Of a DNA stretch of 64,000 nt, positions 54,313 through 64,000 are shown in pieces. A program made the translations under genes and the position numbers. The stretch is from Amblyomma americanum (Eukaryota > Arthropoda > Arachnida > Ixodida > Ixodidae), in NCBI RefSeq assembly GCF_052857255.1, contig NC_135500.1:106573548-106637547 (forward strand), written 5' to 3'. Within the stretch, counting starts at the first letter, position 1; each line of letters begins with the position of its first letter. The notes beneath the pieces were generated by a model. It was given only the letters and a program-made list of their open reading frames with translations. It did no database searches and was not told the DNA's origin.

Positions 54313-55938
54313 GTGTTATGAGGACTCCCAGGGATATATGAATGTAATGTTGAGAATTACCGATTCTGCAAATATGGGCATTATAACGCTCTCGCGTCAC
54401 ACCCATAAAGCGGTGACAATGGGCTTACTGCCTATTGTAGATTTCATGTTTGTTGCTCATATTCTATGTGCCTCCAGTGCTTTTTTGATACTCGACTGCT
54501 TAAGCTGGAGTTTTCAGTCGGTTTATGGCCTTCTGCAGACCCTCAATACATTTCCTCAGCTGCATGTATATCCTTATTTTCAAATGCAGTAGTGCGTCGT
54601 CAGAAATTATTTTTATTTCGTGACTATCCGTTTCATAGATAAGAGTCAGCTAGTGGGTTAGTTAGGTAGCCGAGGGAATGCGTGATGGAGTAATTGTGAG
54701 TCTAAATAAATTATTCAAAAATGTTTGCGCTTTCACTGCAAAGGGTATATTTCTAACAACCGAGCACTTTCATTATATCTGGCCAAAATAAGAAGCTTGA
54801 AAGCTTAACAGAGAACGTTCCTGCTACCAAATCTAGGATGATTTTCCCCGTTGTCTGAAAAATCTCCTTTTTGTACGTATACCGCCGCGCCAGCAGTGGT
54901 TTGGTGACTTAATTTTCTACCGCTATATCTGCGTCCTACGCTTTCCTTTTGTTTTATGCATGCCCATAGCTCTGCGCCACTATTTTATTATCTGAAGCCC
55001 GCAGCGGCAACGGAGCTACTACGATCGTCATTGCCGTGTAAAGCAGTTTCCTAAAATTTACTCAATTATTGAAGCGTTGAAAAACACTGGTCTGCATACA
55101 AGGGCTCAACGCGCGAGGACAAGACATTCACTGTTCACTGCTCGTAATTCTCTTAAGTGGATCAGATGGATTTCTTTGCCAGAGGGCCGCACCCAGGGAC
55201 TCCACTAACGAGCCTTCCCTCTAATCTCCAATACGCTCCAGATCGAAGCTCAGCGAAACCTGGGGTAACTCGCCGGTTACAGCCACGGGCGATGTTTTTC
55301 CGCTGGCCGCGCAGCGCTTAGCCATGGTTCGGGTAACTCGGCTATCAGGGCGTGACGTCGGTGGACTCGGCGTCGGGATTTTCGAAACAGGGGCGCCGCG
55401 GCCGCTCGTAGTGAAGCCGCTCTGACGGCGTTGCGACTAACGGCCGTCGCTGCCGCAAGGAAAGCGGCGGCCTTGCCGTGCTCGCGTTGCGTCGACGGTT
55501 TTTTAGGCGCGCGCCTTGCGTTAATCCCTCGGGTCGATCCGACAGCAGCGCTTATAAAGTTCGGGCCTGTGCTCCTGCTGTTATACTGCCATGCCATACA
55601 GGCCGCGTACAGTGGTCCATCTAAGCACAGGCAGCAGAGGAGCAATGTCTCACTGCCAAGTACTCGCTCAGCCTATCGTCGAAGTGGGCACCTTGTACAT
55701 GCCCGACTCTTCTGCCGCAAAAAAATCGTTCGGCTTTATTTATAGTTCTCGGATGTTAAAACACAGCCATTTTTGGTATATTTAGCAACGGCCAAGTCAT
55801 TTTAACTCCCGTTTATTAAATATTCTGAAGTCTCTCGGTTCTTTTCCACAAGTAACGTCGATTTCGTTGAAACGCATCCGCCTACGCACACACATTTATG
55901 TATGCTCATTCACTCACTCGTTCGTTCTGTGTGTGTGT
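54313..55938. other. no gene recognised; GC-rich block 55270-55660
   Basis: The block at 55270-55660 is CpG-rich, with Ala/Arg-rich frames on both strands (122 codons minus, 104 plus) that look compositional. It could be a CpG-type regulatory region. No motif supports a gene. Confidence 0.35.
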
Positions 55939-55958
55939 GGGGGGGGGGGGGGGGGGGG
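55939..55958 (+). repeat. G20 homopolymer after (GT)n
   Basis: A short GT run leads into 20 consecutive G residues. Confidence 0.97.
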
Positions 55959-56296
55959 TGACACTTTTAAACTATTGCTAATAGAATATTCTGCGTGACT
56001 CTGTAGTAAATGCTATACCGTGTTAAAATTCGGCGCAAGCAACACAGAATTAGTGCAAACAATTAAGGTTAAATCTTCTCAAGAAAATGCCTATGTTTTG
56101 TTTTGGACTTTTATATTTATTTATTTATTTAGCATTTGAGACGTACAGCTGTCTCAGACGCTGCAGCGAAAAGCAATATTCTTGCCTGACACAGGCAGCA
56201 CCACCGAAAACAGGTGTACACTCTGCAGAAAGTAACAATACAACAATTATTATAATGTCTAGAATTATAATGTTATATTATATAAGTTGTGTATAA

Positions 56297-57010
56297 CCTC
56301 AGCAGAAAACTATAGAGGCTATTCAATGGTGTAACACATGGGAGATGTCAATCACAAAAAAAAGCGTCACCATGTTGGTGACTAACAAAAATCAACCACT
56401 CATCTTTCTTGTATTCAGCCAATGGTGCTATACTTGAGCGTGTACCGAACAGAAATATCTTGGATTATATTTTGAAAGCAGTCTGCACTGGGACCGCGAT
56501 ATCACATTTATTACAAACAATGCAATGGGTAAGTTACATTATCTAAAGCGAACTTTCATATACGCTTCCAGTAACACAAAGGTTTTGGCATATAAATCTT
56601 CTATACTTCCAATAATTCAATATGCTAATGTTATTAGGATACGTTTTATTGGCACAAAAACCCATAAATTAAAAAGAGTACAAAACAAGGCCATAATATT
56701 TGTCTTTAATAATTAAAGCGTAACGTCAGTTTATAACCTGGTTCTGAAAGCACGGCTTCTGTTCATTTCAGAAAAAAAAAACAATACCTGGCTTCGGCTT
56801 CATGTTCAAAATACTAAAAGGTCATTTGCAGAAAAACACATCCGAGTATACAGCGCTTTCATGTGGTTACTCCACTAGAAATAGGAATAACTTCCGTTTC
56901 AATGCAAAAATGATATGTTTAAATATTCCCTTTTTCCGCGCACTGTGGTAGATTGGAATAAACTCGAGAAATCTGTTGTATCCCTGAATGATTTGAAGGA
57001 ATCTGTTGGC
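56297..57010 (+). pseudogene. CR1/L2-like LINE C-terminal fragment, broken
   Basis: From about 56300 the plus strand encodes 'IQWCNTWEMSI' and, after a frame change, 'QKYLGLYFESSLHWDRDI', the Y-L-G block opening the post-RT region. It continues 'AMGKLHYLKRTFIYASSNTK' and 'HKLKRVQNKAIIFVFNN' up to a stop at about 56715. After a degraded stretch it ends with 'KYSLFPRTVVDWNKLEKSVV' (56920-56980), the C-terminal F-P-R-T-x-x-D-W-N-x-L block. The copy is 5'-truncated after the RT core. The last block is in the same frame as the following RNase H fragment. Confidence 0.78.
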
Positions 57011-58177
57011 GAGCCAAAATGCGCGTCTACAGCCGCAACAGTACTCATCGCTCAGGAGAATCCAGTGACGGCCTACGTCACAATCGAAGCCTTGAGAGCG
57101 CATATTCGTCACCTCTCTCGGATTCCCGCCCACTATCTTGCCAGTCTTCCTGCTAACCGGCCGAGTACATCGTTTGCGAAAATTATTTATGCCCATCGCG
57201 ACTTCCTACCAACCCAATTTACACCAGCCTCTAGACCGTCTTCTCCATTATGGAGTCTGCACCAACCTGATGTGCTTCTTTCCATACCGGGCATCAAAAA
57301 TAAGGCCGATTTATCGACGACAGCACTAAAACAGACCACTCTAGAATATTTGCATGAGAAACACGGACACCGACTGCACGTATACGCCGATGGCTCTGTG
57401 GCCCCTTCCAGTTCCTCGGGCTCTGTGGTCATCCCCGTAAGGACCATAGTTAAGAAAGTGAAAACATCACACCGGACTTCATCGACTGGTGCAGAACGTA
57501 CTGCTGTTCGTGTCGCCATTGAGCATATCAGTGAAAAAACACCCCAGCCATGGTCTGTTTTCACAGATTCAAAGGCAGGCCTCCAAGCTTTACAATCTGC
57601 TCTTCGTCATGGGTACCATGAACAACTTGTCGCCGCAATCCGAGAGCTCCACCACACAGCCATCAACAAAGGGCACGATATTGATAACCGATTTCTGCCA
57701 GGACACAGCAGCATCGCAGGCAACTACCACGCGGACGAGGCCGCGCGAACTGCTCACTATGAGGATGATTGTGTGTCCATCCCCATCTCGAAAGCCGACG
57801 CAGCTGATAGGCTTAGACCACTGTCGCGGTACATCACGCTTGCCGCGTGGAATTCAGGTCAATTCTCGCATTCGCGTTTAAAAACCTTGGACCGATATCT
57901 GAAGCTCCCGCTTCCATCCGGCCTACCACGACGTGAAGCAACTTCATTGTGTCGCCTGTGGCTTGGTGTAGCTTTGACCAAGCACTACTCCTTCTTAATC
58001 GGCATGGCTGACAGCCCTGCATATGCCATCTGCGGGTGTGATGAGACTATACCCCACATTCTTTGTGAATGTCCTGCCTACAGCGCCGAAAGACAGTCTC
58101 TCTGCCGTGCACTGGAGCATCTAGACCTGCGCCCACTGACGGAAACGAAAATTCTCGGCCACTGGCCGCGGCGGTGA
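57011..58177 (+). CDS. RNase H domain and C-terminus of a LINE, open fragment
   Basis: An uninterrupted frame, fused upstream to the last 30 codons of the CR1/L2-like fragment (ATG at 56915, 420 codons in total). In that numbering the type I RNase H catalytic residues are all present: D159 in 'LHVYADGS', E194 in 'STGAERTAVRVA', D218 in 'WSVFTDSKAG' and D274 in 'GNYHADEAARTA', preceded by 'FLPGHSSIAGN'. A zinc-type C373, C375, H381, C384 region follows ('CGCDETIPHILC'). RNase H in I-group LINEs removes RNA template during integration. RT and endonuclease are missing, so it cannot transpose alone. Intact catalytic residues imply a fairly young truncation. Confidence 0.85.
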   Translation, partial: EPKCASTAATVLIAQENPVTAYVTIEALRAHIRHLSRIPAHYLASLPANRPSTSFAKIIYAHRDFLPTQFTPASRPSSPLWSLHQPDVLLSIPGIKNKADLSTTALKQTTLEYLHEKHGHRLHVYADGSVAPSSSSGSVVIPVRTIVKKVKTSHRTSSTGAERTAVRVAIEHISEKTPQPWSVFTDSKAGLQALQSALRHGYHEQLVAAIRELHHTAINKGHDIDNRFLPGHSSIAGNYHADEAARTAHYEDDCVSIPISKADAADRLRPLSRYITLAAWNSGQFSHSRLKTLDRYLKLPLPSGLPRREATSLCRLWLGVALTKHYSFLIGMADSPAYAICGCDETIPHILCECPAYSAERQSLCRALEHLDLRPLTETKILGHWPRR

Positions 58178-58405
58178 AGGCCTCCAAGGCACTGCTTCGC
58201 TTTTTGAGGACTTCTGGCCTGCACGATAGGCTGTGACTTTACTGAACGCTGTGACTTTACATTGTGACTTTAATTTGCTGCAACTGTCTTTTCTCCTTCA
58301 TCTTTTTCTCCCCTCACCCTTTTCCCCGGTGCAGGGTAGCAAACCGGCTATTCGTCTGGTTAACCTGCCTGCCTTTCCTCCTCCTCCTCCTCCTCCTCCT
58401 CCTGT
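57011..58405 (+). mobile_element. 5'-truncated I-group LINE, RNase H end and 3' UTR
   Basis: This LINE piece begins near 57011 inside the coding region and includes an intact C-terminal coding part to 58177. A 3' UTR contains 'GGTGCAGGGTAGCAAACC' and 'CTGGTTAACCTGCCTGCC', and it ends in a (CTC)n run at 58376-58403. The UTR is shared with the fragment at 44770. The simple-repeat 3' end replaces poly(A). It inserted immediately after, or within the end of, the CR1/L2-like fragment. Confidence 0.75.
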
Positions 58406-58479
58406 TGGCGAGACTGTAACGAGATTTGTTGTAGTAAACGGTTTTATGATCACGTCAGAGCTGTCTCAATGAAAGTTTT

Positions 58480-60110
58480 CACGGTTATACCTGGTGGTTT
58501 CTATTTTTTTCCTGTTGTTGTGTTACGATGTAAATCCCACTCTGCCACAACTCCTTGAATGGAAGTTTACAGTACAATAATAATAAAAGAACAAAACATC
58601 TCAAGGATCTACAAGAACAACTTAAACATAACTAAGTGAGCTTGAGGTACAAAAAGAAATTAATCAAGTACATTTTGAAGAAAATAATTTTAAAAGTTTC
58701 TTGATCCCCACGGTTGAATAAAAGGGCTGAAATTTTTCCAGGATACTAGGATTTTTGGTGTAGTAATCCCGGTATTCTTAAGTGTAATGTCTATTTTCTG
58801 AAATCTGTGCGAATCAGTGGGGCCCCGCCGCGGTGGCTCAGTGGTTAGGGCGCTCGACTACTGATCCGGAGTTCCCGGGTTCGAACCCGACCGCGGCGGC
58901 TGCGTTTTTATGGAGGAAAAACGCTAAGGCGCCCGTGTGCTGTGCGATGTCAGTGCACGTTAAAGATCCCCAGGTGGTCGAAATTATTCCGGAGCCCTCC
59001 ACTACGGCACCCCTTTCTTCCTTTCTTCTTTCACTCCCTCCCTTATCCCTTCCCTTACGGCGCGGTTCAGGTGTCCAACGATATATGAGACAGATACTGC
59101 GCCATTTCCATTCCACCAAAAACCAATTATTATTATTATTATTATTATTATTAATCAGTGGGATTGAAATTGCGTCGTGTTTAAGGTCATATGGCGTTTC
59201 TTGTCTGGCAAATGTCTGAGTGAACTGCGCGTGATCAGCGTGTCTGAGTCAGAATGCCTCCAGTGAGAATTTATGCAACAAAAGGTAGTCTATAGAGACT
59301 ATGTCAAGCTCTTCAAAGAAATGCTTAGAATGGGCAAAGAAATAAAGGTTACAAATTGGCCTTACTGCTCTTTTCCGCAGGCTGAAAAGTAATTAGTTAA
59401 TTTTGGTGGTAGTACTCCATACCAAAAGGGAATAGTGTAGACAGGACTGTATTATTGTGTAATATATCTGATTTTCTAGATTCATTGGAACATAAGGTTC
59501 TACAGTGTTAATCAGTCCCATCGCTCTACGAATATCAGGTCAGAGGAGCTCTGCATGAACTGACCAATAAAGTCTCTCGTGAAACCACACACCTAAAATT
59601 TTACACGCGACGTATTTTCTACGCGAGACGTGTTCCCAAAATTCAACTCGCAGTTGCACATCAGCTGCTTTCCTTTCGGTCTGATTATGACATACTTTGC
59701 TTCGTCACAGTTTAATTGTATTCGATTTGAATTTAACCAGCAATTGAGGTGTTCTGTTCATCTATTGGCAGCGTCAAATAAATCGTCATATTATGACCAA
59801 AGAAGAAAACACTCGTGTCTTCAGCATATAACGCAAATTCGCAATGTGCCTGGGATGTAAACTATGTCGTTGATATAAATCAGAAATTAAGTTCAACCTA
59901 GGTTGACACCTGAGGAACCCCGCAGTTTAGACCAAGAAGCTGGTAACTTGACTCATGTATTGAAATGAACGGTTTTCATGAGCTGAGACAGCTTTAACTA
60001 TTGGATACGCGTCACAATACCAGGGGAATGTTTTGAGTAAAATTAGACAATTTTCGACAGATTCGACCCTTTTTCTTACAAATATTTCAATACAAAGCTC
60101 TGAAATCGTT
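58480..60110 (-). mobile_element. CR1/L2-like LINE relic with a SINE inserted in its C-terminus
   Basis: Reading leftward from about 60110 are an RT core remnant with 'LNCGVPQ' (motif B, about 59910-59930), then 'LYAEDTSVFF', where the catalytic YADD is YAED (59817-59828), and 'NCDEAKYVIIRPKGK'. The post-RT region follows ('NLYFFAHSKHFFEELDI', about 59320) and then 'ARQETPYDLKHDAISIPL' (about 59170-59220). The coding end continues beyond the inserted SINE as 'RTDFRKIDITLKNTGITTP' (about 58755-58811). The 3' UTR extends toward 58480. Multiple frameshifts and stops show an old copy. Confidence 0.8.
58822..59152 (+). mobile_element. tick tRNA-derived SINE, GAGACAGATACTGCG-tail type, young, 10-bp TSD
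   Basis: A full-length copy. The A box is GGTGGCTCAGTGGTTAGGG and the B box GGGTTCGAACCC, both intact. The body includes 'GCACGTTAAAGATCCCCAGG', the C/T-rich block, 'GTGTCCAACGATATATGAGA' and 'CAGATACTGCGCCATTTCC', and it ends in a (TTA)n tail at about 59127-59152. Direct repeats AATCAGTGGG lie at 58812-58821 and 59153-59162. Removing the SINE and one repeat rejoins the LINE frame on the opposite strand (Ser-Ile-Pro-Leu-Ile-Arg-Thr-Asp). It is very similar to the copy at 63524. Confidence 0.97.
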
Positions 60111-60515
60111 ACTGCGTTGAGGCACATTTATTTTACAGACCTGGAACTAGAACGACAAGCCTGCAAGAAACAATAAAATTTCCAGAATATCTTCTTCGTA
60201 TCCACTGAGTCAACTAACCAGACAGAAAACATTCTATGAAATGCAGGTTTTCTCACAGGCTTATATTTGTAATTTAGGGTCTATAGCAAAAGTGCGTTTT
60301 TTTGCACAGCAAATTTCACCACTGTGTTACGAGCAATTTCGGGGGAAAATGGTCAAGTGTACAAATAGGCCATCTAAAATACCCATATATTCCACACGTT
60401 TTCTTGGCATCTTAAAGGTTGCCTTTTTTACCACAGCTTCTCCACGTTATTTGCGCAAACCTTCATCATTAACATTCCTTTGATTGCACCATTTGCTAAA
60501 GACTTTTTATTATTG
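60111..60515. other. no gene recognised
   Basis: AT-rich spacer. More decayed RT sequence of the minus-strand LINE could extend here, but I cannot read it. Confidence 0.35.
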
Positions 60516-61220
<705 letters not shown>

Positions 61221-61275
61221 CGTCCCTCATAGCCTGAGTTGCTTTGGGACGTAAAATCCCCATAAACTAAACCAT
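61221..61275 (+). mobile_element. SINE 3' tail fragment, CATAAACC type
   Basis: 'CGTCCCTCATAGCCTGAGTT' and 'GCTTTGGGACGTAAAATCCC' followed by CATAAACTAAACCA match only the last 55 bases of the SINE family. It is 5'-truncated, as expected for incomplete reverse transcription. Confidence 0.8.
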
Positions 61276-62814
61276 TAACCAAACGTTTCTCATCAAATTG
61301 TCTCTATGACCTTATGTCCTCTAACATCTGCTCCTATTCTTCACTACAATCCAAAATTTACCATTTGGTGCGTTTAAGAGCTTCATGTCTGAGCTGTAAG
61401 CTTACTCGATTAGTAGCAAATATGTATACATTTATTATGTTTTACTTCTCGCAAGAGCGCTCTCAGCTGTTGTTTTGTACGCTTCATAAAAACTGGCTAA
61501 CTTATCAATGACCATACAATAGTGTTCCGCACACCAAGTCTAGATTCCTTAGAGATCATTTGTAACTGCGAGGTAACTGTGGAATACTACAAGATATTGT
61601 TATGAACATATTCATACGAATCGTCTAATCTTCCGAAGCGTAGAAAAATCTTTTTTAAGTATGCTCTGCGCTCGCACCGAGCAGTTAGGACAGCCGTAGA
61701 AAGTCAGTGAGGCGTGGTTTTGCAATAAATAGCAGAAAACTACAAACCTGCGAGGAAGGATCTGCGTATAATTGCATGTTGGAGTGAAATCTCACAGTAT
61801 GCGAAAAAAACTGCATCGATAAACAACTTCCCGTTATATAACATGCAGTCGTCCAGAATTTCTTAATATGCTTAGGCCGGTATAATCAAATGAAAAATCC
61901 AGAAAATGGCCAGAGGCTGGACAACGGTGAGATATGTTCCGCTGCAAACGCTAAGCGATCGCATGGGCGCGGCACCAAGCTTTGCGGGCATTAATCTCGA
62001 CCTTAATCGTCTTTGTTTCCGCAGAAAACAAAACTTATCTAACATATCGAAAGAAATAAGACAGCGTGCCCTTTATTTGTTGTTCCGCAAAGTTAATACA
62101 TCGTATGTTTCAAGAGAAATAAACAGAAGAAGTCAGCGCCGGCTGTCAAGATAGGAGGCGTGCACTGTCGCATGCAAAGCAGCCTACTTCCACGAGCTGA
62201 CACGAAATGTGTGGCAATGGGCGTGGCGTAACATCGCACCACGCTTCTCACTGTCTCAAAGAGAGCAGGAAACAACAACAAAGCATTTCACTGCGTTTAA
62301 GGGCTCATGGCATGCGTCTTACATAGAATGTGGTAACTGTACAAAAAATAAATATTTCTTTTCACAATCAAAGACGACCGCTTGCATGGCACGAGAAACT
62401 CGGTCGCAATCACAGCGGTTGATGTTTATCGCACACTTTCGCTGGATCCTTCACTCCGTGGCCACTTATCCTTCCTGGTTCTTTCGTAAGCGCTCTAGCC
62501 GAGGAAAATCACGCTGTGTAAAAACAATCCCATGCCTCCGTTTCAGTAATTATCAATTTAGTTCTTTAACCATCAGCTGTGTCATGGTCGTTTTCAAGTT
62601 TCAGAAGCTGGTTTACGCAGCCAAATCTTGATGTACTGGTCGTGTTTCCGCTTATGCGACCAAACTTTATGTACTCGTCGTGTGTTGAGCTAGCTCCCCT
62701 GGAATTATTTCGGCTCTTTGTGCCGATAAATGAGGAAAAGAGGTCAACAAAGGATCCGAATAAACTTTTCTGGAATGAAAAATACATATTTTGTCTAGTA
62801 CCCCACAATAATCA
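61276..62814. other. no gene recognised
   Basis: Several frames of 80-140 codons (for example 62209-62631) overlap opposite-strand frames and show no domain. Confidence 0.4.
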
Positions 62815-62960
62815 TCATCGTCATTTATTATCCCTTAAGGGCCCTGGGTTGGGCATTACATAAGGCTACAATACCTACAATAACAAAAATTATTTATCCC
62901 TTTTTTTTCGATCTCCTAGATTGTGAACTAAGTGCAGAGTACTAGAAAAATTGGAACGAG
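62815..62960 (-). mobile_element. possible CR1-like LINE 3' UTR
   Basis: The minus strand reads 'CCTTATGTAATGCCCAACCC' and AGGGCCCTTAAGGGATAATAAATGA, a pattern of LINE 3' ends in which inverted CCC/GGG blocks precede an AATAAA-like tail. Upstream coding (minus, to 63126) is not recognisable with confidence. Confidence 0.4.
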
Positions 62961-63142
62961 ATTCCAAGATGGAAATTGTTGGAAGAATACGAAACTCAAG
63001 AAAACCAGCAGTAATACCGGTCATTTTTCGGAGCTCTTTCCAATGTTTGCTTCGTGCGCAGCTTAGTATATTTATTCTGTTTCTGAAGGTTATGGCTATT
63101 TTTTGTATAGCTTGAGAGACAGACACCGAAGCTGCCGAAAGA

Positions 63143-63385
63143 AGCCGCCGCAGTGGCTCAGTGGCTTTTTTTGCTCGTCTGCTGACCGAAAAGACGCTTT
63201 GTAGATCCTGACCGCTGCGATCGCATTTCGGTGGAGGCGAAACGCTAGAGGCCCGTGTACTATATGCGATGTAAGCGCACCTTAGAGAACTCTAGGTGGT
63301 CGAAGTTATCCGGAGACCTCCTCTACTGCGTCCCTCATAGCTTGAGTAGTTATGGTTGGTTAAAGCCCCATAAACATATCTAAAT
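63143..63385 (+). mobile_element. tick tRNA-derived SINE, CATAAACC-tail type
   Basis: Starts 'GCCGCCGCAGTGGCTCAGTG', has a damaged B box, the body blocks 'GGTGGAGGCGAAACGCTAGA' and 'CTAGGTGGTCGAAGTTATCC', and ends 'AAAGCCCCATAAACATA'. An old copy. Confidence 0.9.
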
Positions 63386-63523
63386 CAGCCAGGGAAGCCT
63401 CGGGCATCTAGATGTGAAGCAGTCCTTCACCTTAGTGTTCTGACAGCCCAATGGGAACACTATAGATGGCGTCGTTGATGCAATAACCGTTTGAGTCAAA
63501 ATGCAATCGGACCTATTTTGTGC

Positions 63524-63838
63524 GCCCCGCCGCGGTGGCTCAGTGGCCAGGGCACTCGACTACTGATCCGGAGTTCCCGGGTTCGAACCCGACCGCGGCG
63601 GCTGCGTTTTTATGGAGGAAAAACGCTAAGCCGCCCGTGTGCTATGCGATGTTAGTGCGCGTTAAAGATCCCCAGGTGGTCGAAATTAATCCGGAGCCCT
63701 CCACTACGGCACCTATTTCTTCCTTTCTTCTTTCACTCCCTCCCTTATCCCTTCCCATACGGCGCGGTTCAGGTGTCCAACGATATATGAGACAGATACT
63801 GCGCCATTTCCTTTCCCCCAAAAAACAAATTATTATAT
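63524..63838 (+). mobile_element. tick tRNA-derived SINE, GAGACAGATACTGCG-tail type, young, 10-bp TSD
   Basis: Full length with intact A box (GGTGGCTCAGTGGCCAGGG) and B box (GGGTTCGAACCC). It is nearly identical to the copy at 58822, with only about a dozen differences by eye, and ends in a short TTATTA-type tail. Direct repeats TATTTTGTGC lie at 63514-63523 and 63839-63848. Confidence 0.96.
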
Positions 63839-64000
63839 TATTTTGTGCATGTGTTGATCAGGTGATTCACTCGCACTTACTCTCCTTTTTAATACCTTTA
63901 ACGAAAGTATGTAATTTTCTCTGCGCTGGCTGCATGTCTGGCTCTTTACAATTTCCAGCTCCGCCGCCGGGGTTTGCCCAGCTGTTGACCTCGATTGAAA

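Noticed and set aside
55277..55645. 122-codon Ala/Arg-rich minus-strand frame as a host gene
   Set aside because: The composition follows from the CpG-rich block; the plus strand has a similar open frame and no domain is recognisable in either.
58833..59219. 128-codon frame
   Set aside because: Runs across the SINE at 58822-59152 and its TTA tail; repeat-derived.

Overview
The window looks like intergenic or intronic DNA from a hard tick (probably a metastriate ixodid). The grounds are many copies of tick-type tRNA-derived SINEs (conserved A and B boxes, a body reading 'GTGCACGTTAAAGA' and 'CCCCAGGTGGTCGAAATT'), RNase H-bearing I-group, CR1/L2-like and RTE-like LINE relics, a mariner with D34D spacing, and long GT, TA, ACTC and TTTA microsatellites. 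There are no operons, bacterial signals or CRISPR arrays. I find no confident host gene. The best host candidate is one small possible terminal exon on the minus strand near 49.9-50.1 kb.

Layout. 0-3.6 kb: mostly unrecognised, with two SINEs, a GC-rich block and a GT microsatellite. 3.9-8 kb: a minus-strand pile of LINE debris, namely a broken gag-like ORF1 with zinc knuckles, then a separate RT plus RNase H relic that carries a solo-LTR-like insertion. 8-15 kb: SINE, RTE tail, ACTC repeat, otherwise empty. 15.26-16.57 kb: a complete but dead mariner with both terminal inverted repeats. 18.3-20.8 kb: minus-strand CR1/L2-like LINE pieces, one split by a 999-bp insertion. 22.8-23.4 and 35.3-35.4 kb: long and short members of a fold-back MITE family. 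25.6-26.4 and 36 kb: 3' fragments of RNase H-type LINEs. 26.8-28.1 kb: a diverged tandem duplication. 30.4-30.9 kb: inverted RTE tails. 37.3-42.7 kb: a nearly full-length L1/Tx1-like LINE, the dominant coding feature of the window. 44.9 kb: a SINE with a perfect 15-bp target duplication. 47.6-48.3 kb: a 668-bp element with terminal inverted repeats. 56.3-58.4 kb: two truncated LINEs fused into one open frame. 58.5-60.1 kb: a minus-strand LINE relic interrupted by a young SINE. 60.5-60.9 kb: a very long GT tract. 63.1-63.8 kb: two more SINEs.

The elements record a layered history. In three places, removing a later insertion together with one copy of its target-site duplication (CTAT, GTGAC, AATCAGTGGG) rejoins an older LINE reading frame exactly. 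Those joins are direct evidence for the insertion boundaries and for the order of events. The L1/Tx1-like element is nearest to being functional: ORF1 is open, and ORF2 carries one-base frameshifts in two T7 runs plus one stop codon. All family assignments come from motif reading without database searches. Element edges are approximate unless a target duplication fixes them.
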